64,000 nucleotides of DNA from JAUMBM01 sp964441755. Lineage in GTDB: Bacteria > Bacteroidota > Bacteroidia > Chitinophagales > Saprospiraceae. The translations under genes and the position numbers were made by a program. The DNA is taken from contig CAYTVG010000001.1 of NCBI GenBank assembly GCA_964441755.1, positions 496,001-560,000 on the forward strand. Reading direction: 5' to 3'. The notes below the pieces were generated by a model, which was not told the DNA's origin, ran no database searches, and saw nothing but the letters and a program-made list of their open reading frames with translations. This document shows, in pieces, positions 16,501-24,669 of the stretch; position 1 is the first letter of the stretch; each line of letters starts with the position of its first letter.

Positions 16501-17294
16501 GGTGTGAGGCTGCTGCTGAGCGACAGGTAGGTGTGGCCGGCGGCGCGCAGCGCAGCGCCCAGCTGCTGCTCGTGCACCGGATTGCGGTAGGCATTGAGGA
16601 AAGCAATGGCCACCGCGGGCTGATCACAGACCTCAACACAGCGGGCAATTTCTTCGGGCTGCAGCGGAAGCAGCGGCTGGCCGTCGGCAGTCATGCGCTC
16701 GCGAACGCCCACAATCCGGGTCGGCACAAAGGTGGGTGGAGGTATGTCCAGCTGGAAAAGGTCGGGCCGCTGTTGATTGCCAATGTAGGGAAGATCCTCA
16801 AAGCCTTCTGTAACGTACAGCAGCACAGGACTACCCTTCCGCTCGAGCAGCGCATTGGTTCCTTTGGTAGAACCCAGCCGAAGCTGTATGTGAGGCAGTG
16901 GCTCCGACAGGGGCGTAGCCGTAGCCAGCCGGGCAGCCAGCACGGGTGCTTCTTCTCCGGCAGTAAGCTCAATGAAAGCGGGTAGCTGCAGCGCAAGGGG
17001 ACGCCGGCTGTAAAGCAAACCGGCAGCCAGGTCTATGCGGGCAACTTCACCCAAGGGTGCTGCCGATGAGAGTAGACGAATGGTGTAGCCGCTAAAAATA
17101 TCATGGCTAACGGGCCACCGGGCGGTAAGCCGATAACAGCAGTCGCCTTCCTCCGCTTCAAGCTGTGCCCGTAAGCAGCCAGTACTCAGTACCTTGAGCC
17201 GCCGACTGTCTCCCGCAGGAGAAATGGCAATGGCATCTGTAAACGTACCACCCGTATCTATCCAGAGTTTCCAACTGTTTTTCTTGCTCTTCAT
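13524..17294 (-). CDS. 5-oxoprolinase (HyuA-HyuB single-chain hydantoinase family, 1256 aa)
   Basis: This large ATP-dependent amidohydrolase most likely converts 5-oxo-L-proline to glutamate. The N-terminal HyuA half opens with LWIDTGGTFTDAIAIS and carries LDMGGTSTDT near residue 355 and FGGAGGLHACDIAAMLG near 525, the ATP-binding motifs of the ASKHA fold. The HyuB half begins near residue 755 (LFTQRFKAIADAMGAQLQRTAFSVNIKERLDFSCAL) and ends PGGGGWGA. The fusion of both halves and the total length match eukaryotic-type OPLAH and its bacterial homologues. Hydantoinase activity is the alternative. It is monocistronic, convergent with the dehydrogenase. A TAATTTTG sequence (complement of 17299-17306) lies very close to the start and may be a -7 element. 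Confidence 0.9.
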   Translation of the reverse strand: MKSKKNSWKLWIDTGGTFTDAIAISPAGDSRRLKVLSTGCLRAQLEAEEGDCCYRLTARWPVSHDIFSGYTIRLLSSAAPLGEVARIDLAAGLLYSRRPLALQLPAFIELTAGEEAPVLAARLATATPLSEPLPHIQLRLGSTKGTNALLERKGSPVLLYVTEGFEDLPYIGNQQRPDLFQLDIPPPTFVPTRIVGVRERMTADGQPLLPLQPEEIARCVEVCDQPAVAIAFLNAYRNPVHEQQLGAALRAAGHTYLSLSSSLTPTVKLLSRMQTALVNAYLAPIIHPYLDRIAERLSAFAEADFLVMSSGGSLSPYRSFQPRDSLLSGPAGGAAGAARVAAICGLQAVITLDMGGTSTDTTRYDQHFDYRFQTAIDGIQLQAPALDIETVAAGGGSVCAVSNGQLAVGPESAGAQPGPACYGAGGPLTLTDVNLLLGKLDPRLMGIPLSYAAASEALHKLQQQLLQETGRWTDELSLLKGFEQIANEKMAEAIRRISIARGYQPAGYTLLAFGGAGGLHACDIAAMLGMERVLLPVDAGLLSAYGIGHATVERMAERQLLSLLSDCREQLPGLYQQLCREAGDLLSAEGFPPENLSIGRAFIFMRFRGQETALELAFSPTDYQGLYDNFRVKYREQYGYFPQDHPIEVESMRVWVCLTPPPPGPVAEPSPPFAAAAAGSTEGFEKASLYLWPELAPGARTMGPAVLAGQHSTAYLPAGWQLDILAGGHALLSNLQPQAAVRQQQAEAASLTLFTQRFKAIADAMGAQLQRTAFSVNIKERLDFSCALLDQHGQLLVNAPHIPVHLGSLGICARLSLQRQPLRPGDILIVNHPMFGGSHLPDVTLLKGVFTDAGELIGYVTNRAHHAEIGGSRPGSMPPDAGCLAEEGVVFAPWLLFEKGEARWEAVRERLLAGPWPSRMPDDNIADLHAAVSALQTGEQALRKLAQQYGLDCLHHYMEALQAAAGERLWQSLRPWYHQCLQAEEYMDDHRKIQLQIQLSDRQMTIDFRGTSDRHPGNLNANISIVYSAVVYVLRLLCGGDSPLNEGLLRQVEIVLPPDSFLHPRFEEAATACPAVVGGNTEVSQRLTDTLLKAFGLAAASQGTMNNFLLGNANFGYYETLGGGSGAGPGFHGRSGVHQHMTNTRITDPEELERRYPVRLRRFSLRGGSGGDGQYRGGDGLIREVEALQPLQVTLLTQRRREGPYGRAGGRAGKPGRQYILRSNGAKEELPGIAAVNLQPGDSIVIETPGGGGWGA

Positions 17295-17483
17295 TAAACA
17301 AAATTACAGAAAAATCAGGCAGCTAGTGTAGCCACATACCGCACGGTCATCTGGTATCAAATAATCAATATTCGTACATTTTATATGTGTAAACGGCGAA
17401 GTTTATTGGCAGAACGGCCACCCGTACTGCGAACTGTATTGTGTGAAAAATGTTAATATTTTGATAAAGGTTCTGGACACTAC

Positions 17484-17514
17484 TTGCACAATATGCAGAA
17501 TCCCCTTATTTTCG
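17484..17514 (+). promoter_or_regulatory. possible promoter of the T9SS mini-protein gene
   Basis: TTG (17484-17486) and TATTTTCG (17507-17514, one mismatch from TAnnTTTG) are separated by 20 bases, the spacing of the better promoters here. The start codon follows 37 bases later. Confidence 0.4.
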
Positions 17515-17551
17515 ACAAAATTTGTTCTTAATAATCCCAAGCTAATAGCTT

Positions 17552-17878
17552 ATGAAGCACCTCTTACTATTCATTTTTTGTTGTTTTTTATGCACAGCAG
17601 GCCTGCTCGCACAGGTTCGGCCAACAGCCAACCCCGTGGCAGAAAAAGCTGAAGTCAGGGTATTCCCCAATCCCGCAGATAGTTTTCTCGAACTCAATGA
17701 CAACGATAGGGTTGACGAAATCACCGTCTTTAATCTTGCCGGTCGTCAGGTGAGAAATTTTTTCTATACCAAAGGGGAGCGCTACTTCATAGGCGATCTG
17801 CCCCGCGGCATGTACTTGGTTCAGCTGTTGGATCACCGTAAAAAGGTTATCACGACTCAACGAATCAACAAGCTTTGA
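17552..17878 (+). CDS. minimal secreted protein consisting of a T9SS type A sorting domain (108 aa)
   Basis: The signal peptide MKHLLLFIFCCFLCTAGLLAQ is followed by only ~15 linker residues and then what reads as a complete type A sorting domain from about residue 36: VRVFPNPADSFLEL, ITVFNLAGRQVRNF, GDLPRGMYLVQLLD, and a basic tail. So the mature protein is little more than the export tag. It may be a real surface peptide, a decoy, or the remnant of a larger cargo gene; the reading frame is intact and the gene has its own plausible promoter and a strong terminator (17965-18000), which argues against debris. The ECF sigma operon follows. Confidence 0.7.
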   Translation: MKHLLLFIFCCFLCTAGLLAQVRPTANPVAEKAEVRVFPNPADSFLELNDNDRVDEITVFNLAGRQVRNFFYTKGERYFIGDLPRGMYLVQLLDHRKKVITTQRINKL

Positions 17879-17964
17879 TTTAGCTACAGCTAAGCTGCTG
17901 AGGGCAGCCAATAGCTGTCTGACAATATTTTTGGGGTTTCCCCACTCTCGGATGCGAAAAGTGT

Positions 17965-18000
17965 AGAGGTCGTTGTACAAAAACAACGGCCTCTTTTCTT
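17965..18000 (+). terminator. rho-independent terminator after the T9SS mini-protein
   Basis: AGAGGTCGTTGT (17965-17976) pairs with ACAACGGCCTCT (17983-17994), with one G-U pair and a 6-base loop, followed by a T-rich tract. It separates the mini-protein from the sigma factor gene. Confidence 0.8.
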
Positions 18001-18062
18001 TTTGCATGCAACTGTTTGTCCGAAAGTGCGTCTATGTTTTCAAAGCTTGCAGGGGTTTATCT

Positions 18063-18617
18063 ATGGCGGACTCGATATCATCAGGGCGGGATGCTTTACC
18101 ACAGGAAGAACTGGTTTTGCGTTGTCAGCGCGGAGACCGGCGGGCGCAGTCCATGCTGTACCAGCAGTATGCACGGGCTATGTACAATCATTGTCTGCGC
18201 ATGCTGGGACGAGCCGAAGATGCCGAAGATGCTATGCAAATGGCATTCGTGGATGTATTTACGCACATAGATTCTTTTCGCTTCGAAGCAAGTGTAGGTG
18301 CCTGGATTAAGCGGATTGTCACCAATAGCTGTATCAACTTGCTCCGACAGCGCAAACTGCCATGGGAGGAGCTGGGTGCACAGCACGATGTAGCGGTTGC
18401 AGAGGAGGTCGCCGATGATCAGGCGCTGCTGCTGAGCGTCGATGCAGTCAGACAAGCGGTACAGCAGCTGCCGGATGGCTATCGCGTAGTACTCACGCTC
18501 TATCTGTTTGAAGGTTACGACCACCAGGAAATTGCTTCTATACTGGATATCAGCGAGGCTACTTCCAAGTCGCAATACAGCCGGGCCCGGCGCAAGCTGC
18601 AGGAGCTATTACGCTAA
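18063..18617 (+). CDS. ECF-type RNA polymerase sigma factor (184 aa)
   Basis: This sigma-70 family factor has region 2 (LYQQYARAMYNHCLRMLGRAEDAEDAMQMAFVDVFTHIDSF, about residues 30-75) and region 4 (AVQQLPDGYRVVLTLYLFEGYDHQEIASILDISEATSKSQYSRARRKLQELL, about 130-183), with nothing between but a short linker, the ECF layout. The ATG at 18063 is used because upstream in-frame starts (18006, 17973) overlap the terminator. An anti-sigma-like gene follows after 29 bases and a DUF4097-type gene after that, so it probably responds to an envelope signal and controls its own operon. The STSKSQ-like recognition helix is typical of Bacteroidota ECFs. Confidence 0.93.
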   Translation: MADSISSGRDALPQEELVLRCQRGDRRAQSMLYQQYARAMYNHCLRMLGRAEDAEDAMQMAFVDVFTHIDSFRFEASVGAWIKRIVTNSCINLLRQRKLPWEELGAQHDVAVAEEVADDQALLLSVDAVRQAVQQLPDGYRVVLTLYLFEGYDHQEIASILDISEATSKSQYSRARRKLQELLR

Positions 18618-18646
18618 TTTTTTTATGTCATATACCCAATTGAACA

Positions 18647-19177
18647 ATGAATCGCGACAAACTTGAATCGTTCATTCAACATCATCGCTCCGAGTTTGAT
18701 GATGCCAGCCCTCCGCCGGATCTCTGGGAGAAGGTGGAGCGGCAACTGCCGCGCAGCCGCCCCCGTATTTTCTGGCAGAAATCCTGGCTCAATGTTGCAG
18801 CCATAGGGCTGCTGATTATTGTAGCTGCAGGCCTCGGCCACTACTGGGGCTCTCATCGGCCAGTAGTTACCGATCGGGCACTACAAGCCGAACTCAGTCA
18901 GGCAGAACAATTTTACCGCGGTAATATACAGCAGCGGTATGTGCGTCTGAGTAGCCAGGGGGTAGATCCTGCACTGGAAACTGACCTCGCCGAAATCGAC
19001 CGGGCAATCAATGAGATCAGGGCAGAGATGCAGGGCCTCCCACCGGGTACACAACGGGAACTGACGGAAAAATTAATCAACAACTATCGAATTAAGCTTC
19101 AATTGCTCGAATACATTCTGCAAAAGCAAAACCAAGCTAATCCTTCAAAACTTCATGAACATGAATCGTCGCTATAA
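18647..19177 (+). CDS. probable anti-sigma factor, single-pass membrane protein (176 aa)
   Basis: The cytoplasmic N-terminus (MNRDKLESFIQHHRSEFDDASPPPDLWEKVERQL) resembles the short sigma-binding segments that follow ECF genes in Bacteroidota. One membrane segment is seen at about residues 48-70 (LNVAAIGLLIIVAAGLGHYWG), and the remaining ~100 residues form a helical periplasmic part rich in Q, E and L. It lacks an obvious zinc-binding HxxxCxxC motif. Its position directly after the sigma gene and its 23-base overlap with the next gene support a regulatory role. Function is inferred from context. Confidence 0.7.
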   Translation: MNRDKLESFIQHHRSEFDDASPPPDLWEKVERQLPRSRPRIFWQKSWLNVAAIGLLIIVAAGLGHYWGSHRPVVTDRALQAELSQAEQFYRGNIQQRYVRLSSQGVDPALETDLAEIDRAINEIRAEMQGLPPGTQRELTEKLINNYRIKLQLLEYILQKQNQANPSKLHEHESSL

Positions 19178-20297
19178 TATGTCCTGGCTGCTGCCTTTTC
19201 TTCTGCTCACCGCATGGGTTGGCCCGCTACAGTCGGCTGCTGGTACGATGACCAAGCAGGAATTCAGCCGTACAATCAACAAAGAGTTTTCCATCAGTGC
19301 AGATGGATTTACCGAACTACAGAATAAGTACGGTAACGTAACTGTCAAAGTGTGGCAGCAAAATAAGGTACAAATCGAAGTGATCATCAAGGTGAATGCC
19401 CGGGATCAGCGGGCGGCACAGGAGGTGTTCGATCGCATCAATGTAGTCTTCTCCAATACCGCTACAAGCGTACGGGCCATAACCGAGATCGAGCCCAACC
19501 GTTCCTGGTCTTGGTTTGGCAACAACGAAAATAATTTTACTATCCACTACGATGTCTACATACCCGAAAAAGGGTCACTGACGGTAGGCAATAAGTATGG
19601 GAACGTGGCTACGGCTATGACAGGCGGCCAGCTCAAACTGGATGTCAAGTATGGTGATATCCGGGCCGAGGGAGCTGTGGGTTCTGCGGTGGTGGCGCTG
19701 GCTTATGGCGATGGTACCATCGATAAGTTGAATGATCTCGACCTCAATATGTCTTATAGCAACCTCGTGATCGAGCAGGTTCGCAATGTCACAGGCAGGG
19801 CCCGATATGGAGAACTCGAAATCCGCAAGGGTGTCGATATCCGGCTGGATTCCCGTTACAACGACACAGAAATTGGGGAGGCCAGATTTTTTCAGACCAA
19901 CTGTGGTTACGATAGTTACCGGCTTTCCAATGTTGGGACGCTGGTTGTGTCGGGCAACTATACGGATGTAAAGGTAGGGCAGCTTACACAGCAACTGACC
20001 GTCAACCTCTCTTACGGGGATATTGAGATTGACCGCTTGGCTACTTCCTTCGAATCTGTAAATATTACCGTCAATTATACCGATATCAAACTAGGCGTTA
20101 ACTCCTCAGCACTTTACAGTATCGATTTTAATGGCAACTATGCAGATCTGGAGGTACCCTCCAACCTCACACAAATGTTTAGCGAGGAACGAAACAGCTC
20201 GCGCAGACTGAAGGCTCATACACAGCGTGGTAAGGGTACAGGTACCATCAATATCGATATGTCTTATGGTAACTGTAAAATTCAGCTCTCAGAGTAA
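19155..20297 (+). CDS. DUF4097-type secreted beta-helix protein (380 aa)
   Basis: An N-terminal signal sequence (MSWLLPFLLLTAWVGPLQSAAG, about residues 9-30) is followed by repeated strands with the pattern YGN(V/I) or YGD(I/V): LQNKYGNVTVKV, VGNKYGNVATAM, LDVKYGDIRAEG, LAYGDGTIDKL, SYGDIEIDRL, MSYGNCKIQL. This is the repeat character of DUF4097 'putative adhesin' proteins that form a right-handed beta-helix. It starts inside the end of the anti-sigma-like gene, so translation is coupled. The protein may be the periplasmic or surface component sensed by, or produced in response to, the sigma factor. Its molecular role is unknown. Confidence 0.75.
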   Translation: MNMNRRYNMSWLLPFLLLTAWVGPLQSAAGTMTKQEFSRTINKEFSISADGFTELQNKYGNVTVKVWQQNKVQIEVIIKVNARDQRAAQEVFDRINVVFSNTATSVRAITEIEPNRSWSWFGNNENNFTIHYDVYIPEKGSLTVGNKYGNVATAMTGGQLKLDVKYGDIRAEGAVGSAVVALAYGDGTIDKLNDLDLNMSYSNLVIEQVRNVTGRARYGELEIRKGVDIRLDSRYNDTEIGEARFFQTNCGYDSYRLSNVGTLVVSGNYTDVKVGQLTQQLTVNLSYGDIEIDRLATSFESVNITVNYTDIKLGVNSSALYSIDFNGNYADLEVPSNLTQMFSEERNSSRRLKAHTQRGKGTGTINIDMSYGNCKIQLSE

Positions 20298-20319
20298 ATA
20301 CTTATGAATTATTATTTTG

Positions 20320-20343
20320 GGGCGGCCCGAGCCGCTCAAAAAT
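20320..20343. repeat. small hairpin element, copy 2
   Basis: GGGCGGC (20320-20326) and GCCGCTC (20331-20337) form a near-perfect stem followed by AAAAAT. The 14-mer AGCCGCTCAAAAAT is identical to 741-754. It precedes the strong terminator of the sigma operon by 8 bases. Confidence 0.45.
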
Positions 20344-20350
20344 GCTAAGG

Positions 20351-20383
20351 AACGAGCCCGCAACTGCGGGCTCGTTTTTTTTT
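20351..20383 (+). terminator. strong rho-independent terminator of the sigma operon
   Basis: AACGAGCCCGC (20351-20361) pairs perfectly with GCGGGCTCGTT (20366-20376) around the loop AACT and runs into an uninterrupted T-tract to 20383. Confidence 0.92.
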
Positions 20384-20457
20384 ACCCAACACAAATAAAT
20401 TATAAAAAGCTTCTATACGGTTTTTTGGCACGATTTTTTGATACTCAATAAGAGAAA

Positions 20458-20550
20458 GTTGGGAGAAAGCGGCATGTATGTATGCTTCACTTTCCCAACC
20501 AGTCACCCGGGTGAAAGATAGCCGACCCGCAAGGCTCCTTGTAGAGAGTT
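20458..20550 (+). promoter_or_regulatory. possible structured leader upstream of the cohesin/dockerin gene
   Basis: Three stems follow each other: GTTGGG-AG-AAAG (about 20459-20470) with CTTTCCCAAC (about 20491-20500) enclosing GCAT...ATGC; TCACCCGGGTGA (about 20503-20514); and AGCC...GGCT within AGCCGACCCGCAAGGCT (about 20520-20536). CGGGT and ACCCG could also pair across. No known riboswitch consensus was recognised. Coordinates are approximate and no convincing promoter was seen upstream. Confidence 0.3.
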
Positions 20551-20596
20551 CTGGTGATTGCTGGATTCAATTTGGAATGCCAAAAACGAATGTATC

Positions 20597-23500
20597 ATGC
20601 TTAGGATGAAGCACAACCAATCCCAGCCAGGGAAGAGGCTGACCAAAAGCCACGCTTTGCGGGCGTTTTGGCTGCTGCTGGGGATATGGTTCTTTTTGCC
20701 CTCCCTTTCAGCTCAGGGCCCTTGTACGCTGGGCTGTAACGGTACCATCGACGGACCCTTGTACGTAGGTATCGATCAGAATTGTGAAATATGGCTGTTG
20801 GCCGAACAGGTCGTCGCCTCCATGACGGACTGCCCCGGACCCAAGCAGATGGTAGTGAGGGATTCCCTCAGCAACCTGATTGCCCAGGGTGTTGATCAGG
20901 TGGGTTTTCAGGCGTCGGCCTATGTAGGGCGCCGCTTTAGCGTCACCGTCACAGACCTCAACACCGGCTTGTTCTGCAATGGGTTTATTCGCATAGAGGA
21001 CGATATGCCGCCGACATTTGTATCCTGCCCCGATCGGGTGGTCTTCTGTAGTGAAGATCTCCGTCCGGTTAGCTTTGGGTTCCCCCTGGTGGAGGACAAT
21101 TGCCGGGATACGGTAGCCCTGAGCTGGCAGGATACTTTTATAGCTGCCGATTGTCTCACGGATACAGCGGGCGTACTGGAACGCCGCTGGACAGCCAACG
21201 ATGGCTTTGGGCAGACAGCCGACTGCACGCAGCGGATTACTATGCTCCGGATGTCACTGGACAGTGTTGTCTTCCCTCGTTCTGTTATACTGCCGTGCAA
21301 TACCCGGCATCTGCATCCTGATAGTCTCGACTACACCTACGGCTGGCCACTGCTCGATAGTATGGCATTGCGCAATACAGGGGCTGACACGATTTGTTCT
21401 TTGGTGGTACAATACCAGGATGACACAACCCTGGTCTGTTCCAATATTAGCTGGGTGGTGCAGCGTACCTGGACGGTGACCAACAGCTGCACACAGTTTT
21501 CCAGAACAGCCACGCAAACGATTCAGGTTCTGGATACGCAGGGGCCTACCATCCTCAGCTGTCCTGATCCAATCGTCAAAGCCACAGATCCCGGAAGATG
21601 TACGGGTTCTATCCTGCTACCGCTGCCTGAGGTAGTGGACAACTGCGGGAATGGCGGCGAAATTGGTTTCGAAATAAGTACCTCCTACGGAGCCGTCGGC
21701 CTCGAGATGCATACCAATATCCCCAGAGGAACTCACCAGGTCGAGTACACGGCTATTGATGAGTGTGGCAACCGTACGAGTTGCCAGTCAACTCTCACGA
21801 TCGTCGACAATGAACGCCCTACTGCTGTCTGTGATGATGAAATTTTGGTTGCGCTGCCGAATATGGGCCTTGCTGTTGCCAGTGCCGTGGATTTTAACGA
21901 AGGCAGTAACGACAACTGTATCCCGACAATTAGCTACAAAGTGAGGCGTATGGCTGTGGGTAGTTGCAATAACGTCAACGGTGACGACGCTGTCGATGAG
22001 CCGGGCATTCAGGAATGGTTCGATGATCGTGTCGTTTTCTGCTGCAATGACATCAATAACGACAGTATATTTGTCATACTGCGGGCGTATGAAGTAAATC
22101 CGGGTACAGGGCCTGTCAATCCTGTCAGAGAGCAAGTGGGTGGTGACCTGCACAATCGCTACGGTGAGTGTATGGTAAGGGTGCGCGTTCAGGATTCTCA
22201 GGCGCCTAGCTTCACTTCTTGTCCAGCCAACCGAACGGTCGCCTGTTCAGAGAACCTGACCAATTTGGCTGCTTTTGGCAGTCCGGCAGTAGTTGATAAC
22301 TGTAGCTTTACGCTTACAGAAAATACCACCACTACCCTGGACGAGTGCCAGCGCGGTACGATTGTGCGCACATGGACTGCTGTGGATCCCCGGGGCAATA
22401 GCCGCACCTGCACACAGACAATAACAGTGGTCAATACAGTACCACTGTCACCCGATAGTATCATTTGGCCACTTAACTATACCACCAATGCCTGCGGAGC
22501 TGCACTCGATCCGGACAACCTGCCTCAGGGGCATCGCCGTCCTGTAATTAACGGGCAGGGACAGGGCTGTGGTTCAATAGCGGTGTCTTATCAGGACGAA
22601 CTCTTTGATGATGCACGTCCCGCCTGCTACAAGATTATTCGTCGCTGGCGCATTATCGACTGGTGTCACTACGACGGCAGTTCGTCACAAGGAGTAGGTA
22701 TCTACACCTTCAATCAGATGATCAAGGTGATGGACAACCAGATGCCTGTACTTACGGTGCCTGCCAATGTCACAGTTAATATTGGTGCTGACTGCCAGTT
22801 GGCGCAGGTTAATCTCGCGGCAGCAACGGCACAGGATTGCCAGACAAATATGCTGATTACCAATAATTCGCCTTATGCTACCAGCAACGGAGCCAATGCC
22901 AGCGGTCGCTACCCTTTGGGGGTTACCACGGTAACTTTCACAGCTTCAGATCGCTGTGGCAATGTAACAACTGCCAGCATGACGGTGACGGTTGTGGATA
23001 GCCAGGGCCCCGGGGTGATTTGCCAGGGAGGTGTGTCGAGCACACTGATGAATATGAACGGTACGCCTGTACTGATGCTGGATGTTGATGATTTTAGCTT
23101 CGCAGCATACGACAACTGCACACCTTCGCCCGAGCTTACCTACAGCTTACGCCGGCAGAGTTCCGGCAGTCAGCAGCGTTTTGATCAACTTACATTCGGC
23201 TGTGCCGAAAGAGGTTCTCAGCTGGTGGAGGTATGGGCTACTGATGCAGCCGGGAATACCGGTTTCTGTCTGACGTACGTGATTGTTACGGACAATGGCA
23301 ATCTTTGCACTACTACGGGTAATGGCGGAGGTAACACTACTGGCGGAGGTGGTAGTGGAACGGGTGGAACCGTTACCAGTGCGATGATCGCAGGAGGTGT
23401 ATTTACCGAGACGGGGAGTGAAGTAGAAAATGTTGAAGTACAGATAAGCGGTACCAACCCGTTTGCTGATGTGACTGGCCTGGATGGTATCTTCCGCCTT

Positions 23501-24640
23501 GAGGGTTTATCAGTCGGACAAGGTTATACAATCACACCTCGCCGCAACGATGACCTGCTCAACGGGGTGTCTACCATAGACCTCATCCTGATTTCCAAGC
23601 ATGTACTGGGCTCACAACTGCTGAATTCTCCTTACAAGATTATCGCAGCTGATGTTGACCGCTCAGGGCATGTGTCAACCCTTGACATCATTCGCTTGCG
23701 AAAGGTTATCCTGGGGCTGGATATGCAGTTCCCCAACAGCAATACTTCGTGGCGGTTCATCGAGGCAGGCTATGTGTTCCCCAACCCACAGAATCCTTTC
23801 CTCACCTACTTTCCGGAACGACTCATCATCGACGAGCTGACCAACAATCGAACTGATGCCGACTTCATCGCTGTGAAAGTGGGGGATGTCAATGGCTCTG
23901 CAAGGCCTACCAACTTCGGGAACACCAGTGAACGCCACAATAGTTTGATTACCAACGGGCAGCTTGATATAGAGGTAGAAAGTAAGGCCTATGAGGCTGG
24001 AGAGCTGGTAGAAATACCTTTCTATGCCGAGTACATGAACGAAATCATGGGTTACCAATTTACCCTCGAATACGATCCGAACGCACTTGAATGGCAGGAA
24101 GCACAGCCCGGGGCACTACCCAACCTCTTCCCCGAGAATTTTGCTGTAATCAATGCAGCGGCAGGCTTGGTAACAACGGTCTGGCACGAATACGGAGAAG
24201 TAGCACCCGGGGGCAAGATAGAGCTGTTCAAGTTGGTGTTTAAAGCCAAACAGGCAGGTAATATCAAGGACTGGATCTTCCTGGGCTCTCGCTTAACGGT
24301 TGCAGAGGCTTACAGTCAGGAAGGAGATCTCATGGGAGTACAGCTGGTTATCAAGGAAGAAAATCAGGAAGAGGCAGGACGTTTTGAACTCTATCAGAAC
24401 AGACCTAACCCCTGGAAGAATGAAACCATCATTCCATTCTACCTCGACCCCGGTGGAAAGGCTCGCCTGAGCATCTATGATATGGCCGGTAAACTGGTAT
24501 ATGAGACGGAAGGCACCTATGACATCGGCTACCATGAAATTGGTGTCAGTCGGGCAGATTTGCCAGCCGCAGGGCTCTTTTACTATAGCCTGCAAGCTGG
24601 CGAACGCAGAGCTACCCGGAAAATGGTACTCACAGAATAA
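20597..24640 (+). CDS. giant T9SS-secreted protein with HYR-like repeats, dockerin and cohesin modules
   Basis: From the chosen ATG (another at 20606 is equally possible) a signal peptide ends near LPSLSAQG. About 900 residues of immunoglobulin-like units follow, marked by recurring DNC and C-x-R-x-W motifs (VVDNCG, ECGNRTSCQSTLTIVDNERP, TCTQTITVVN, DRCGNVTTASMTVTVVDSQGP), as in HYR domains. After a glycine/threonine linker (~920-935) and a carboxypeptidase-like strand domain comes a dockerin pair with calcium-loop residues (LLNGVSTIDLILISKHVLG and DVDRSGHVSTLDIIRLRKVILG), then a cohesin-like domain (LDIEVESKAYEAGELVEIPFYAEYMNEIMGYQFTLEYDP), then a type A T9SS domain (FELYQNRPNPWKNETIIPF to the end). 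Dockerin and cohesin in one chain suggest self- or inter-chain assembly at the cell surface. Confidence 0.85.
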   Translation: MLRMKHNQSQPGKRLTKSHALRAFWLLLGIWFFLPSLSAQGPCTLGCNGTIDGPLYVGIDQNCEIWLLAEQVVASMTDCPGPKQMVVRDSLSNLIAQGVDQVGFQASAYVGRRFSVTVTDLNTGLFCNGFIRIEDDMPPTFVSCPDRVVFCSEDLRPVSFGFPLVEDNCRDTVALSWQDTFIAADCLTDTAGVLERRWTANDGFGQTADCTQRITMLRMSLDSVVFPRSVILPCNTRHLHPDSLDYTYGWPLLDSMALRNTGADTICSLVVQYQDDTTLVCSNISWVVQRTWTVTNSCTQFSRTATQTIQVLDTQGPTILSCPDPIVKATDPGRCTGSILLPLPEVVDNCGNGGEIGFEISTSYGAVGLEMHTNIPRGTHQVEYTAIDECGNRTSCQSTLTIVDNERPTAVCDDEILVALPNMGLAVASAVDFNEGSNDNCIPTISYKVRRMAVGSCNNVNGDDAVDEPGIQEWFDDRVVFCCNDINNDSIFVILRAYEVNPGTGPVNPVREQVGGDLHNRYGECMVRVRVQDSQAPSFTSCPANRTVACSENLTNLAAFGSPAVVDNCSFTLTENTTTTLDECQRGTIVRTWTAVDPRGNSRTCTQTITVVNTVPLSPDSIIWPLNYTTNACGAALDPDNLPQGHRRPVINGQGQGCGSIAVSYQDELFDDARPACYKIIRRWRIIDWCHYDGSSSQGVGIYTFNQMIKVMDNQMPVLTVPANVTVNIGADCQLAQVNLAAATAQDCQTNMLITNNSPYATSNGANASGRYPLGVTTVTFTASDRCGNVTTASMTVTVVDSQGPGVICQGGVSSTLMNMNGTPVLMLDVDDFSFAAYDNCTPSPELTYSLRRQSSGSQQRFDQLTFGCAERGSQLVEVWATDAAGNTGFCLTYVIVTDNGNLCTTTGNGGGNTTGGGGSGTGGTVTSAMIAGGVFTETGSEVENVEVQISGTNPFADVTGLDGIFRLEGLSVGQGYTITPRRNDDLLNGVSTIDLILISKHVLGSQLLNSPYKIIAADVDRSGHVSTLDIIRLRKVILGLDMQFPNSNTSWRFIEAGYVFPNPQNPFLTYFPERLIIDELTNNRTDADFIAVKVGDVNGSARPTNFGNTSERHNSLITNGQLDIEVESKAYEAGELVEIPFYAEYMNEIMGYQFTLEYDPNALEWQEAQPGALPNLFPENFAVINAAAGLVTTVWHEYGEVAPGGKIELFKLVFKAKQAGNIKDWIFLGSRLTVAEAYSQEGDLMGVQLVIKEENQEEAGRFELYQNRPNPWKNETIIPFYLDPGGKARLSIYDMAGKLVYETEGTYDIGYHEIGVSRADLPAAGLFYYSLQAGERRATRKMVLTE

Positions 24641-24669
24641 GCTTACATTTAGTTATATTGGCAATAAAT

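Noticed and set aside
14282..16996. Antisense open frames inside the 5-oxoprolinase gene
   Set aside because: They sit within an intact 1256-codon gene with conserved motifs throughout and none is homologous to anything I recognise.
20458..20550. Known riboswitch (c-di-GMP, TPP or cobalamin class)
   Set aside because: None of the conserved cores could be placed; only generic stems are visible, so no class is named.
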